NCBI RefSeq assembly: GCF_000428945.1 | Contig: NZ_AUAX01000040.1 | Span: forward strand, 1-64,000 | DNA from: Hamadaea tsunoensis DSM 44101 | GTDB taxonomy: Bacteria; Actinomycetota; Actinomycetes; Mycobacteriales; Micromonosporaceae | DNA length: 64,000 bases | Direction of reading: 5' to 3' | Part shown: positions 56,518-64,000 of the stretch, one piece after another | Numbering within the stretch: the first letter of the stretch is position 1 | Layout of the letters: each line of letters begins with the position of its first letter | Program-made: the position numbers and the translations under genes | The notes under the pieces: generated by a model | What the model was told of the DNA's origin: nothing | Database searches by the model: none | What the model saw: the letters and a program-made list of their open reading frames with translations, nothing else

Positions 56518-59475
56518 ATGATCTGTGTCCTCGGCCCCGTCGAGGTCGTCTGCGGTGGTGCCCCGGTGCACCTGCCTCCGCTGGAACGCCGCGTCCTCGC
56601 CGTCCTCGCGGCCCATGTCGGCAAGCTTGTGACGATCGACCGGCTGGTCGACATCCTGTGGCCGGATGATCCGCCGCGGTCGGCGCGTAATCGCGTCCAG
56701 GGGGTGATCTCGTCGTTGCGGCGGTCGGTGGGGCGCACCAGTACCCGCGAGGAGCTGATCGTCACCCGGCCGCCGGGGTACCTGCTGCGGGCCGGCTGCG
56801 AGGAGTACGACGCCGCGAAGTTCGTCGCCGCCATCGAGCAGGCCCGCGACCGGGCCGCCGCCGGGGACGCCGCGCAGGCCCGGGAGCTGCTGACCGAGGC
56901 GCTCGCGTGGTGGCGGGGGGACGCCTTCCAGGATGTCCCGCTGCCGCCGGTCGCGGCCGAGGCGCAGCGGCTGGAGGAGTTGCGCCGCAGTGCCGCCGAG
57001 GACCTCGTCGACGTGCGGCTCGATCAGGGGGAGCACACGGAACTGGTCGGCGAGCTGGCGCGGATGATCGCCGACCACCCGTTGCGGGAGCGGCTGCGCG
57101 GTCAGCTCATGGTCGCGCTGCACCGGTCCGGGCGGCAGGCGGAGGCGCTGGAGGCGTACCGGGCGGGGGCGGCGCTGCTGGCCGAGGAGCACGGCCTCGA
57201 TCCCGGCGAGGACCTGCAGCGCCTGCATCGCGAGATTCTCGCCCAGCCGGTCGCCCCGCACCCGCATCAGCTGCCCGCGGTCACCGCGGACTTCGTGGGC
57301 CGCCCGGCCGAGCTCGCCGCCGTCCTGTCCGCCCTGCGCGCGCCGGCGGCGCCGGGGGCCTGCCGCATCGTCGCGGTCACCGGGCCGTCGGGCATCGGCA
57401 AGACCACTCTGGCGGTACGCGCGGCGCACGAAGCGCAGTCGTCGTTCCCCGACGGCTGCCTCTATGCCGATCTGCGGGCCGGTTCGGGTGACCCGGTGGC
57501 GGCGCCGGCGGTGGCCGGGGCGTTCCTGCGGTCGCTGGGCGTGGCCGCGGCGACCGTCCCGGCCGAGCCCGCCGAGCGGATCGCGCTCTACCGGTCGGTG
57601 CTGGCCGGCCGCCGGGTCCTCGTGGTGCTCGACGACGCGGCCGGCGAGGCCCAGGTACGCCCGCTCATCCCGACCGGTGACAGTGGACTGATCGTGACGG
57701 CCCGGCCGGCGCTGGGTGGGCTGGCCGGGGCGGTCGGCGTACCGGTGGGGTCGTTCGGGGACGCCGAGGCGGTCGATCTGCTCGGGCGGGTCGGCGGCGC
57801 GGCGCGTACGGCGGCCGAACCCGAGGCGGCATTGGCGGTCGTCCGCCGCTGTGCCGGGTTGCCGCTGGCGATCCGGGTGGCCGGCGTACGCCTGGCGCAG
57901 CGGGGTGACCTGTCGCTGGCCCGGCTGGCGGGGCGGCTCGACGACGAGCACCGGCGGCTGGACGAGCTGCGGGCCGGCGATCTGGACGTGCGGGCCGCGT
58001 TCGACGTCGGCTACCGGGCGCTGGGCGAGCCGGCCCGGCGACTCGGCGCGCTCTGGAGCGGCCTCGGGCTGCCGGTCTGTACGCCGTGGCTGGCCGCGGT
58101 CCTGCTGGAGACGTCCGAAGTGGACGCCGAGCGGCACCTGGAGGAGCTCGCCGACGCGCATTTCGCCGCCCCGGCCGGCCCCGACCGGTACGCGATGCAC
58201 GACCTCGTCCGGGCCTACGCGCGGACGCGTACCGGTGGGGCGGAGCCTGATCCGGGCCGGCTGCACGCGGCGCTGATCGAGACGGCCCTGCTGGCCGCGA
58301 CGGCGTTGCCGTGCCGGGTGGTCCCGCTGCCCGAACCGGACGGCCCGCGCCCCAGCCGGGAGGCCGCGCTGGCCTGGTTCGCCGCCCACGCCGACGCCGT
58401 GCTGGCCGCCGTTCCGCAGGCCGTGCGGCTGGGCCGGCTGGAGACGGCCGCCCGGCTCGCGACCAGCCTCGCCAATTATCTCCAGCTGCACGGCCTGGTG
58501 GACGAGTGGGAGACCAGCCACCAGGCGGTGCTCTCGGCGTACCCGATGGAGGTGACGAGCGCGAGTCTCGCGCTGCTGCGGCTGTCCTACGGGACCATGC
58601 TGCGGTGGCAGTCGCGGCACGGCGACGCTCTGCCGTACCTGCGGGCGGCGCGGCGGGCCGCGCGGGGTGCCGCGGACCCGCAGCTGCGCCGCTACGCCGC
58701 CATGGCCGGGCTGTCGCTGGCGATCGGCCTGCGCCGCACCGGGAACCTGCGGGCGGCCGACGCGGCGCTGCGGTCGTCGTTCGCGGCGCTGGACTGGGGG
58801 CGGGTCGACCGGACCGATCACGGCTACGCCCTGTCGGTGCTCGGCATGCGGTACGCGGCCTACCAGCCGGCGTCGCCGTACGCGGCGGACCTGCTGGAAC
58901 GGGCGCTGGTGATCTTCGAAACGCTGGACGAGCCGTGGGGGGTGCTGACCGTCCACAGCGCGCTCGGCAACATCCGGTCGACCCTCGGCGACCTCGATCG
59001 GGCGCGGGCGCACCTCAGCCGGGCGATCGCGCTGTCGGAGCGGCTGGCCGACCCGCTCAGCGCCGCGGTGGCCCGGCAGGAGCTGGCGAACCTGCTGATC
59101 ACGGCGGGTGATCTGGCGGGCGCGGAGGGTCTGCTCGGCGCGACGCTGAGCGCCTTCCGCCGGATGCGGTACGCGTGGGGCGAGGCGACGTCGTTGCGGC
59201 TGACCGGCCGGCTGCTGCGGGAGCAGGGCCGCCCGGCCGAGGCGGTGGCGGTGCTGTCGGACGCGGTCGGCCTGCTGCGCGCGGGGGAGGAGCCGTTCGC
59301 GCTGGCCCGGGGCCTGTCGACGCTCGCGGCGACGAGCCTTGCGGCGGGCGACGAGCCGGGCGCGCGGGCGTCGGCGGCCGAGGCGCTGTCGGTCTACCGG
59401 TCGCTGGGCGCGGCGGACGCCGAGGAGCTGGCCGCCTGGATGATCCACAATGGATGGCAACCCGAGCAGGGATGA
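56518..59475 (+). CDS. SARP-type pathway activator (AfsR-like, with NB-ARC and TPR)
   Basis: A 985-residue SARP regulator. The OmpR-type DNA-binding domain (about 1-90) opens MICVLGPVEV and contains LPPLERRVLAVLAAHVG and PRSARNRVQGVISSLRR. A bacterial transcriptional activator domain follows (about 95-240). The NB-ARC ATPase has P-loop GPSGIGKTT near 287 and LVVLDDA. The C-terminal 400 residues are TPR repeats. AfsR-like SARPs activate secondary-metabolite genes. It directly precedes the Cys-rich peptide operon, and SARP-type heptamer repeats lie just after its stop codon. ATG 56518 matches the usual N-terminus better than GTG 56500. GGAAG is eight bases upstream. Confidence 0.92.
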   Translation: MICVLGPVEVVCGGAPVHLPPLERRVLAVLAAHVGKLVTIDRLVDILWPDDPPRSARNRVQGVISSLRRSVGRTSTREELIVTRPPGYLLRAGCEEYDAAKFVAAIEQARDRAAAGDAAQARELLTEALAWWRGDAFQDVPLPPVAAEAQRLEELRRSAAEDLVDVRLDQGEHTELVGELARMIADHPLRERLRGQLMVALHRSGRQAEALEAYRAGAALLAEEHGLDPGEDLQRLHREILAQPVAPHPHQLPAVTADFVGRPAELAAVLSALRAPAAPGACRIVAVTGPSGIGKTTLAVRAAHEAQSSFPDGCLYADLRAGSGDPVAAPAVAGAFLRSLGVAAATVPAEPAERIALYRSVLAGRRVLVVLDDAAGEAQVRPLIPTGDSGLIVTARPALGGLAGAVGVPVGSFGDAEAVDLLGRVGGAARTAAEPEAALAVVRRCAGLPLAIRVAGVRLAQRGDLSLARLAGRLDDEHRRLDELRAGDLDVRAAFDVGYRALGEPARRLGALWSGLGLPVCTPWLAAVLLETSEVDAERHLEELADAHFAAPAGPDRYAMHDLVRAYARTRTGGAEPDPGRLHAALIETALLAATALPCRVVPLPEPDGPRPSREAALAWFAAHADAVLAAVPQAVRLGRLETAARLATSLANYLQLHGLVDEWETSHQAVLSAYPMEVTSASLALLRLSYGTMLRWQSRHGDALPYLRAARRAARGAADPQLRRYAAMAGLSLAIGLRRTGNLRAADAALRSSFAALDWGRVDRTDHGYALSVLGMRYAAYQPASPYAADLLERALVIFETLDEPWGVLTVHSALGNIRSTLGDLDRARAHLSRAIALSERLADPLSAAVARQELANLLITAGDLAGAEGLLGATLSAFRRMRYAWGEATSLRLTGRLLREQGRPAEAVAVLSDAVGLLRAGEEPFALARGLSTLAATSLAAGDEPGARASAAEALSVYRSLGAADAEELAAWMIHNGWQPEQG

Positions 59476-59479
59476 TCGT

Positions 59480-59518
59480 CCGCAGCCGAAGCGCAGCGTC
59501 TCCGCAACGGGATACGAC
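59480..59518 (+). promoter_or_regulatory. SARP-type heptamer repeats and promoter
   Basis: CCGCAGC (59480-59486), GCGCAGC (59491-59497) and CCGCAAC (59502-59508) are direct repeats with starts exactly 11 bp apart and 4-bp spacers. TACGAC (59513-59518) is a possible -10 box. SARP activators are known to bind heptamer repeats at 11-bp spacing near the -10 box. The site lies between the SARP stop and the peptide gene. Confidence 0.7.
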
Positions 59519-59558
59519 AGGGTACGCGTCGAAGTCCCCACGAGACATGGGAGGTTCG

Positions 59559-59801
59559 ATGACGAAACTCGCCCACCTCGGCGACCGGATGCTCGGCCTG
59601 CTGCTCCGCGAAGAGCGGGCCGGCGCGTGCGTACCGGAGAACGGCCAGGCGTGCAGCGTCTGCGTCAAGGTCGACGGCTACTGCTCCGGCGGCTACTGGT
59701 ACTGGCGTTACCGCAAGGCGCACTACAACTGCAACGGCGTCTGCGTCAGCGACTCCAGCAAGGCGCTGTGCTACTCGCAGCGCAGCCAGAACATCTGCTA
59801 G
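59559..59801 (+). CDS. Cys-rich secreted peptide precursor
   Basis: An 80-residue peptide that I do not recognise. Residues 1-23 form a leader with a short hydrophobic stretch (HLGDRMLGLLLREERAGA) ending in Ala-Gly-Ala, a signal-peptidase-type cleavage site. The remaining 57 residues begin with Cys24 and hold eight cysteines (24, 32, 35, 42, 58, 62, 71, 80), an even number suiting four disulfides, plus an aromatic patch GGYWYWRYRK. GGGAGG four bases before ATG 59559 is a strong Shine-Dalgarno. The downstream thioredoxin-like protein, exporter and signal peptidase fit its maturation. The Cys/Trp pattern faintly recalls the small subunit of methylamine dehydrogenase, but there is no dehydrogenase gene. 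Confidence 0.8.
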   Translation: MTKLAHLGDRMLGLLLREERAGACVPENGQACSVCVKVDGYCSGGYWYWRYRKAHYNCNGVCVSDSSKALCYSQRSQNIC

Positions 59802-59815
59802 CACCGAGGCACGCC

Positions 59816-59849
59816 GGGCCCGCCGCCGTCCGCCATCGGCGCCGGGCCC
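59816..59849 (+). terminator. Intercistronic hairpin after the peptide gene
   Basis: GGGCCCG (59816-59822) pairs with CGGGCCC (59843-59849), with further partial pairing of GCCG and CGGC inside. It lies between the peptide gene and the maturation genes. A partial terminator here would give more peptide than enzyme message. Confidence 0.5.
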
Positions 59850-59880
59850 CCTCATCCTCTCCGGGACCGGAAGGACCGAC

Positions 59881-60402
59881 ATGATCGCCCTACTCACCGC
59901 CGGCCTGATCCTCGTCGCCGCGGTCACCGCGCTCAACCTGCTGCTCAGCCTGGCGATCATCCGCAAGCTGCGGGTGTCGCCGCCGGCCCCGGCCGCCGAC
60001 ACCGGCGAGGCGCTGCCCGACGTCGGCAGCCGCGTCGGCCGCTTCGAGGTCGTCACGACCGAGGGGCAGACCGTCACCGACGCCACCTTCGCCACCGGCC
60101 ACCACCAGATCATCATCCTGTCGCCGAGCTGCTCGCCGTGCCGCGAGCTCGCCGACCGGCTGGCCGAGGACCCGACCCTGGCCGAGGGGGACGCGTTCAT
60201 CCTCGTCTCCGGCGACGCCGAGGCCGCCGGTCCGATGCTGACCGAGCTGTCGGGGGTGCGGCGGACCGCGTACGACATGCTCGACTCGGCCACCAGCGCC
60301 CTGTCGGTGAGCGGCTTCCCCGCCGTCGTGTCCATTCAGGATGGTGTCGTGGTCGCGGCCGAGCACCGGCTCACCCGCCGCCGGCCCGCCGTCGCGGTCT
60401 GA
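59881..60402 (+). CDS. Membrane-tethered thioredoxin-like protein
   Basis: A 173-residue protein with one N-terminal membrane helix (about 3-28), a short linker and a thioredoxin-fold domain of TlpA/MauD type. The active site is Cys84-Ser-Pro-Cys87 in LSPSCSPC, and the cis-Pro is Pro147 in GFPAVV. The domain faces outside the membrane, where it can oxidise or shuffle the disulfides of the eight-Cys peptide. AAGGA five bases before ATG 59881. The stop overlaps the exporter start by one base (TGATG). Confidence 0.88.
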   Translation: MIALLTAGLILVAAVTALNLLLSLAIIRKLRVSPPAPAADTGEALPDVGSRVGRFEVVTTEGQTVTDATFATGHHQIIILSPSCSPCRELADRLAEDPTLAEGDAFILVSGDAEAAGPMLTELSGVRRTAYDMLDSATSALSVSGFPAVVSIQDGVVVAAEHRLTRRRPAVAV

Positions 60403-62201
60403 TGGCCGCCGGTCGAAGGACGGTGGGCCTGGCGCTGCGGCTGGGCTGGCGGGCGCATCCGGCCGCCGCCGTGACGCTGGCACTGCTCACCGTCCTCACC
60501 GGACTCCTGCCGATCGGCGCCGCCTGGTGCACCAAAGTCGTCTTCGACGGCCTCGCGACCGGCGCCCCGGCGCCGCGGGTGATCGGCTTCGCGGTCGCCG
60601 GGGCCGTCCTCGGCGGCCTGTCGGTCGTGCTCGGCTACCTCGCCGCGCAGGTCAACGCGGTCGCGCAGGCGGCCGTCGCGCTCGCGGCGGGGGAGGAGCT
60701 GTACCGCCGGGTGGCCGGGTTCGTCGGCATCGCGCCCTTCGAGGAGCCCGCCTTCCGTGACCGGCTCGCCCTCGCCGAACAGGCCGCGCAGCAGGCGCCG
60801 CAGGTGATCGTCTCCTTCGCCGTCACCGCCGGGCAGAGCGTCCTGCGGGTGGCCGGGTTCGCCGCCGTGCTCGTCACGCTCAACCCGTCCATCGCCGCCC
60901 TGCTGCTCGCCGCCGCGGTCCCCGAGCTGTTCATCCAGCTCGCCCTGGCCCGCCGCCGGGCCGCCGCGGCCGAGGCCGCCAACCCCTCCTTCCGCGCGCG
61001 CACCCTCTTCCAGAGCCTCCTGACGGATGTACGCGCCGCGCGGGAGAGCCGCATCTTCGGCCTGGGCGACCTGTTCCGGGACCGGATGCTGGGCGCGCTG
61101 CGCCAGGCGTACGCGGTGGAGCTGCGCGCGGGACGCCAGGCGGCGCTGGTGCAGTCGGGACTCGCGCTGGCCAGCGCGGCGGTCCTGGCGGCCGGAACGG
61201 TGGTGGCGTTGCGCGGAGTGCTGCGCGGCGAGCTCGGCATCGGCGACCTGACCCTGTTCCTCGGCGCGCTCGCGAGCCTGCAGGGCGGCCTGTCCGCGGT
61301 CCTCGCCCAGCTCGGCGAGGTCGGGGCGACCGTACGCCTCTTCGGCCACTACGCCCGCCTCGTCGGCACCGATGCGTCGCTTGTGGACGGTGGACGGCCG
61401 GCGCCGCCGCTGCGGCTCGGGCTGACCTTCGAGGACGTCTGGTTCCGCTACCGCCCCGACGGCCCGTGGGTGCTGCGCGGCGTCACCCTGACCATCCCGG
61501 CACGGTCGCTGGTGGGCCTGGTCGGCGTCAACGGCGCGGGCAAGAGCACCCTGGTGAAGCTGGCCTGCCGGTTCTACGACCCCGAACGCGGGCGGATCCT
61601 GTGGGACGGCGAGGACGTCCGCGACCTGTCCGCCGCGAGCCTCCGCCGCCGGATCGGCGCGGTGTTCCAGGACTTCATGGCGTACGACCTGACGGCGGCG
61701 GAGAACATCGGCGTCGGCGAGCCCACCCGGCTGCACGACACGGACGCCATCCGAGGCGCGGCGCGTACCGCCCGGATCGACGAGACCCTGGCCGCCCTCC
61801 CGCGCGGGTACGCGACCATGCTCAGCCGCATCTTCGCCGGCGAGGACGGGGAGGAGGGCGCGGCCCTGTCCGGCGGCCAGTGGCAACGGGTGGCGCTGGC
61901 CCGCTCGCTCCTGCGCGACGACGCCGACCTGCTCATCCTCGACGAGCCGACGGCGGCCCTCGACCCGCAGGCGGCGCACGAACTGACCCGGGCACTGCGG
62001 CAGGCGCGTACCGGCCGGGCGGGGCTGCTCATCTCGCACCGGCTCAGCGCGCTGCGCGACGCCGGCCTCATCGTGGTCCTCGACGGCGGCGTGGTCGCCG
62101 AGATCGGAGACCACGACACGCTCATGGCCGCCGGGGGAGCGTACGCGCGGCTGTTCTCGTTGCAGGCGGCCGACTACCAGGACGAGCGGGTACGGGCATG
62201 A
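60402..62201 (+). CDS. ABC exporter (fused permease-ATPase)
   Basis: A 599-residue half-transporter: six membrane helices in about 1-310, then the ATPase with Walker A GVNGAGKS (375-382), signature LSGGQ (489-493), Walker B LLILDEP (510-516) and H-loop His546. It lacks the N-terminal C39 peptidase domain found on many bacteriocin exporters; the separate S26 peptidase encoded next replaces it. It probably exports the Cys-rich peptide as a homodimer. The ATG overlaps the upstream stop by one base, and its stop overlaps the peptidase ATG by four. Confidence 0.9.
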   Translation: MAAGRRTVGLALRLGWRAHPAAAVTLALLTVLTGLLPIGAAWCTKVVFDGLATGAPAPRVIGFAVAGAVLGGLSVVLGYLAAQVNAVAQAAVALAAGEELYRRVAGFVGIAPFEEPAFRDRLALAEQAAQQAPQVIVSFAVTAGQSVLRVAGFAAVLVTLNPSIAALLLAAAVPELFIQLALARRRAAAAEAANPSFRARTLFQSLLTDVRAARESRIFGLGDLFRDRMLGALRQAYAVELRAGRQAALVQSGLALASAAVLAAGTVVALRGVLRGELGIGDLTLFLGALASLQGGLSAVLAQLGEVGATVRLFGHYARLVGTDASLVDGGRPAPPLRLGLTFEDVWFRYRPDGPWVLRGVTLTIPARSLVGLVGVNGAGKSTLVKLACRFYDPERGRILWDGEDVRDLSAASLRRRIGAVFQDFMAYDLTAAENIGVGEPTRLHDTDAIRGAARTARIDETLAALPRGYATMLSRIFAGEDGEEGAALSGGQWQRVALARSLLRDDADLLILDEPTAALDPQAAHELTRALRQARTGRAGLLISHRLSALRDAGLIVVLDGGVVAEIGDHDTLMAAGGAYARLFSLQAADYQDERVRA

Positions 62202-62602
62202 TCCTCGTGTTCCCGACGGTGATCGTGTTGCTGCTCGGGCTGGCCCGGTGGCGGCTGCGCCTGATCACCGTGACCGGCCGGAGCATGACCCCGACCCTCG
62301 CCGACGGCCGACGGCTGCTGGTCGTGCGCCGTCGACGCGTACGCGCCGGGGACGTGGTGGTGTTCCGGATGCCGCCCTCGACGGGGCCGACGGATCTCGC
62401 GTGGCTGGTGAAGCGGGCGGTCGCCGTGCCGGGCGATCCCGTGCCGCCGGACCTGTCCGCCTGGGTCCCCGGCCCGACCGTCCCCTCAGGACAGATGCTG
62501 GTACGCGGCGACAACCCGCACAGCGCGGACTCGCGTACCTTCGGCCTGGTCCCGCTCGCCACCATCCTCGGCACCCCGCTCCGGCCCCTTCCACCGCCCT
62601 GA
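62198..62602 (+). CDS. S26 family signal peptidase
   Basis: A 134-residue type I signal peptidase with one membrane helix (about 2-17). The nucleophile is Ser29 in TGRSMTPTL and the general base Lys72 in VKRAVAVPGD. RGDNPHSADSR at 103-113 is box E. It is short for the family (lacking the second domain) and lies in a biosynthetic operon, not a secretion one. It is the obvious candidate to cut the peptide leader after Ala-Gly-Ala outside the membrane. ATGA overlap with the exporter gene. Confidence 0.9.
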   Translation: MILVFPTVIVLLLGLARWRLRLITVTGRSMTPTLADGRRLLVVRRRRVRAGDVVVFRMPPSTGPTDLAWLVKRAVAVPGDPVPPDLSAWVPGPTVPSGQMLVRGDNPHSADSRTFGLVPLATILGTPLRPLPPP

Positions 62603-62656
62603 CTCCCGGCGATCTTGCGCGAATGTGCGGCCCTCCGGTGGCTTGGGCGGGTCGCT

Positions 62657-62760
62657 TGATCATGTCGCGTGCATATGTCGGAGTGGATCGCCCGGCCGTG
62701 ATCATGTAACGCGTATATGTTGCGGCGGCCGGATTTCGACATATATCGGTGACATGATCA
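62657..62760. repeat. Inverted and direct TGATCATGT repeats in a gene-free stretch
   Basis: The segment 62657-62680 is an inverted partner of 62737-62760 (TGATCATGTC and ATATGTCG conserved, centre variable). A third direct copy lies at 62699-62724. CCGTAAACGATCA occurs at 63018-63030 and 63060-63072. The whole stretch 62603-63162 holds repeats of this kind and no supportable gene. Confidence 0.7.
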
Positions 62761-63162
62761 AGGCTGTCGAACGCCTCGCACAGGTGCTTCGGCGATTCGT
62801 CCGCGGTGCGGAGCGGCGACCCGTTGGGGAGCTGAGGATGGGATCATGTCTACGCCGCCGCGCCATGCATCGTGCTCGTGATGTGGAAACGATCTTCCGC
62901 CATGCGGACGCCGGGTTCAGGTTTCTTGATCGATTACGGCTGAGGTGTAATTCCGGCCCGATCTGCATGATCAATGACGCTTCAGGTGCAGCGAAAGCCG
63001 GTCAGTGCGCTCCAGAACCGTAAACGATCATGTATCGGGTGACCCTTTCCGCGCCTCAGCCGTAAACGATCACCCTGCTGGATGGGGCGTACGGGTCGGA
63101 GCGGTCTCCCGCGGGAGGAGCGGAGGTGAGGTCGGCGAGCCCGGGACAAGAAGATCTTGACC

Positions 63163-64000
63163 TTAATGATCTTTGTCCTGCCGGGGACTCAGTCGGTCGA
63201 CTACTTCCGTCGAGCGGCGCCACCAGTAGTCGTAGCGGCCCGAGAACTCCTCCTTCAGCGCCGTGAACCGTGCCAGCGCCTCCCGCGCGTACGCCAGGTC
63301 GTCCTCGGCGTCCCCGATGAGCAGGAAGACGTTCGCCAGTGAGCTCGCGACGAGCAGCGGGACTTCCTGCGCGTACTCCCGCATGATCGGTTCGGCGAGG
63401 CGCGCGGACCCGGCGGCCTCCGCGCGGCGGCCCTGGGCGAGCAGGATCTCGGCGCGGGTGGTGAGCGGGATGCCCCAGCGCCGCCGGTCGTTCTCGCCGG
63501 CCTCCTCCAGTACGCGCAGCGCCTCGTCCACAGCGGACAGTGCCTCGTCGAGCCGGCGTTGCCGGGTGAGGGTGGTGGCGTGGTTGCTGAGCGCCGCCAC
63601 GAGGAGGTTGCGGGTGGCGCGGCCGGAGCCGGTGCGGGCGATGGCGATCGCCTGGGCGTCGTCGTCGGCGGCTTCGTCGAACCGGCCGAGCAGGGTGAGC
63701 GAGGTGCTGCGCAGCACGAGCAGTTCAGTCTCGACGTCGCGCGGCCCGCCGCCGGCCCGGACGAGGTCGAGGGCGTCGGTGAGCGGGACGAGCGATTCGG
63801 CGGTCCGGCCGAGGTCGGCGAGCGCCGCGCCCTCGTTCAGCAGGATCGGTACGCGCCCCGCCTTCGACAGCATGCCGGGCGCGACCTGGTCGAGTTCGCC
63901 GAAGTAGGTCAGGGCGGCGCTGCTGGCGGCCAGGCTGTCGGCGGCCCGGCCGAGCTGGCGGAGCACGAAACTGCGCAGGGACATGAGCTCGGCGCCGAGC
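63163..64000 (-). CDS. TPR-repeat protein, C-terminal part
   Basis: The frame runs off the window edge, so the start is missing; an internal ATG at 63984 is not convincing as a start because the frame stays open beyond it. The visible 278 residues are nearly all helical hairpins of TPR type (ALADLGRTAESLVPLTDALD, LLGRFDEAADDDAQAIAIA, TRQRRLDEALSAVDEALRVL, LLAQGRRAEAAGSARLAEPI). It may be the C-terminal part of a large regulator or an ATPase-TPR protein. The end reads VVDRLSPRQDKDH. Confidence 0.75.
   Translation of the reverse strand, partial: LGAELMSLRSFVLRQLGRAADSLAASSAALTYFGELDQVAPGMLSKAGRVPILLNEGAALADLGRTAESLVPLTDALDLVRAGGGPRDVETELLVLRSTSLTLLGRFDEAADDDAQAIAIARTGSGRATRNLLVAALSNHATTLTRQRRLDEALSAVDEALRVLEEAGENDRRRWGIPLTTRAEILLAQGRRAEAAGSARLAEPIMREYAQEVPLLVASSLANVFLLIGDAEDDLAYAREALARFTALKEEFSGRYDYWWRRSTEVVDRLSPRQDKDH

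Noticed and set aside
59559-59801. Peptide as a methylamine dehydrogenase small subunit
   Set aside because: There is no large subunit, MauE or MauG gene, and the length and Cys spacing differ; only a loose likeness remains.
62625-63023. 132-codon plus-strand frame in the downstream repeat island
   Set aside because: It reads through inverted repeats, is rich in Arg, Cys and Ser without pattern, and has no ribosome site.

Overview
This is a very GC-rich window (about 70% or more) in which nearly every long gene has G or C at third codon positions. GTG and occasional TTG starts, large LuxR-type and SARP regulators, twin-arginine and lipoprotein signals, many TetR/MFS pairs and a very frequent GTACGC/GCGTAC hexamer point to a soil actinomycete, most likely a Micromonosporaceae member (Actinoplanes/Micromonospora type). 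The genus is inferred from style, not proven. No rRNA, CRISPR array or replication origin is visible.

Layout. 1-1540: an insertion sequence that landed inside a dispersed palindromic repeat. 1.6-5.6 kb: patatin-like protein, MFS exporter with divergent TetR, small unknown gene. 5.6-6.1 kb: gene-free island of TGATCA-centred repeats. 6.1-14.4 kb: alpha/beta hydrolase, LAL regulator, secreted PETase-like polyester hydrolase, beta-lactamase-fold protein, P450-ferredoxin operon, toxin-deamidase pair. 14.4-17.5 kb: tightly overlapping ATP-grasp/MFS/SDR operon. 17.8-23.4 kb: mostly housekeeping or unknown genes (DUF1062, DeoR, DUF4406, DUF72, methyltransferase/TetR, YcnI). 23.4-27.9 kb: second LAL regulator divergent from an NTF2-MFS pair. 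28.0-31.6 kb: ABC-2 exporter with GntR repressor, and an MFS exporter. 31.6-37 kb: PHP phosphatase, glycosyltransferase, two tandem paralogous membrane proteins with cysteine-paired ectodomains. 37.1-42 kb: secreted SH3/NlpC-like protein, isochorismatase-fold, RibD-type and SUFU proteins, small membrane proteins. 42.4-44.4 kb: ribosomal-protection tetracycline resistance gene behind a leader ORF, flanked by G-quadruplex motifs. 44.5-50 kb: serine hydrolase and MBL-fold pair sharing TetR-type operators, then an arabinose-type regulon with a GH127/ricin-lectin enzyme. 50-56.5 kb: beta-propeller protein, tRNA-like sequence, two TetR/transport units.

56.5-62.6 kb is the most interesting part. A large SARP regulator is followed by three heptamer direct repeats at exact 11-bp spacing. 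Then come an 80-residue peptide with eight cysteines whose leader ends in an A-G-A signal-peptidase motif, a membrane-tethered thioredoxin-like protein with a CSPC active site, an ABC exporter without a peptidase domain, and a one-TM S26 signal peptidase, the last three overlapping by 1-4 nt. This reads as a self-contained system that makes, folds by disulfides, exports and matures a secreted cysteine-rich peptide. I do not recognise it as a named system. The window ends inside a TPR protein gene.

Dispersed cruciform-forming repeats (about 80 bp) occur between genes, mostly at convergent 3' ends, and probably act as bidirectional terminators. Many gene ends overlap the next gene by 4-22 nt, so the region is compact.
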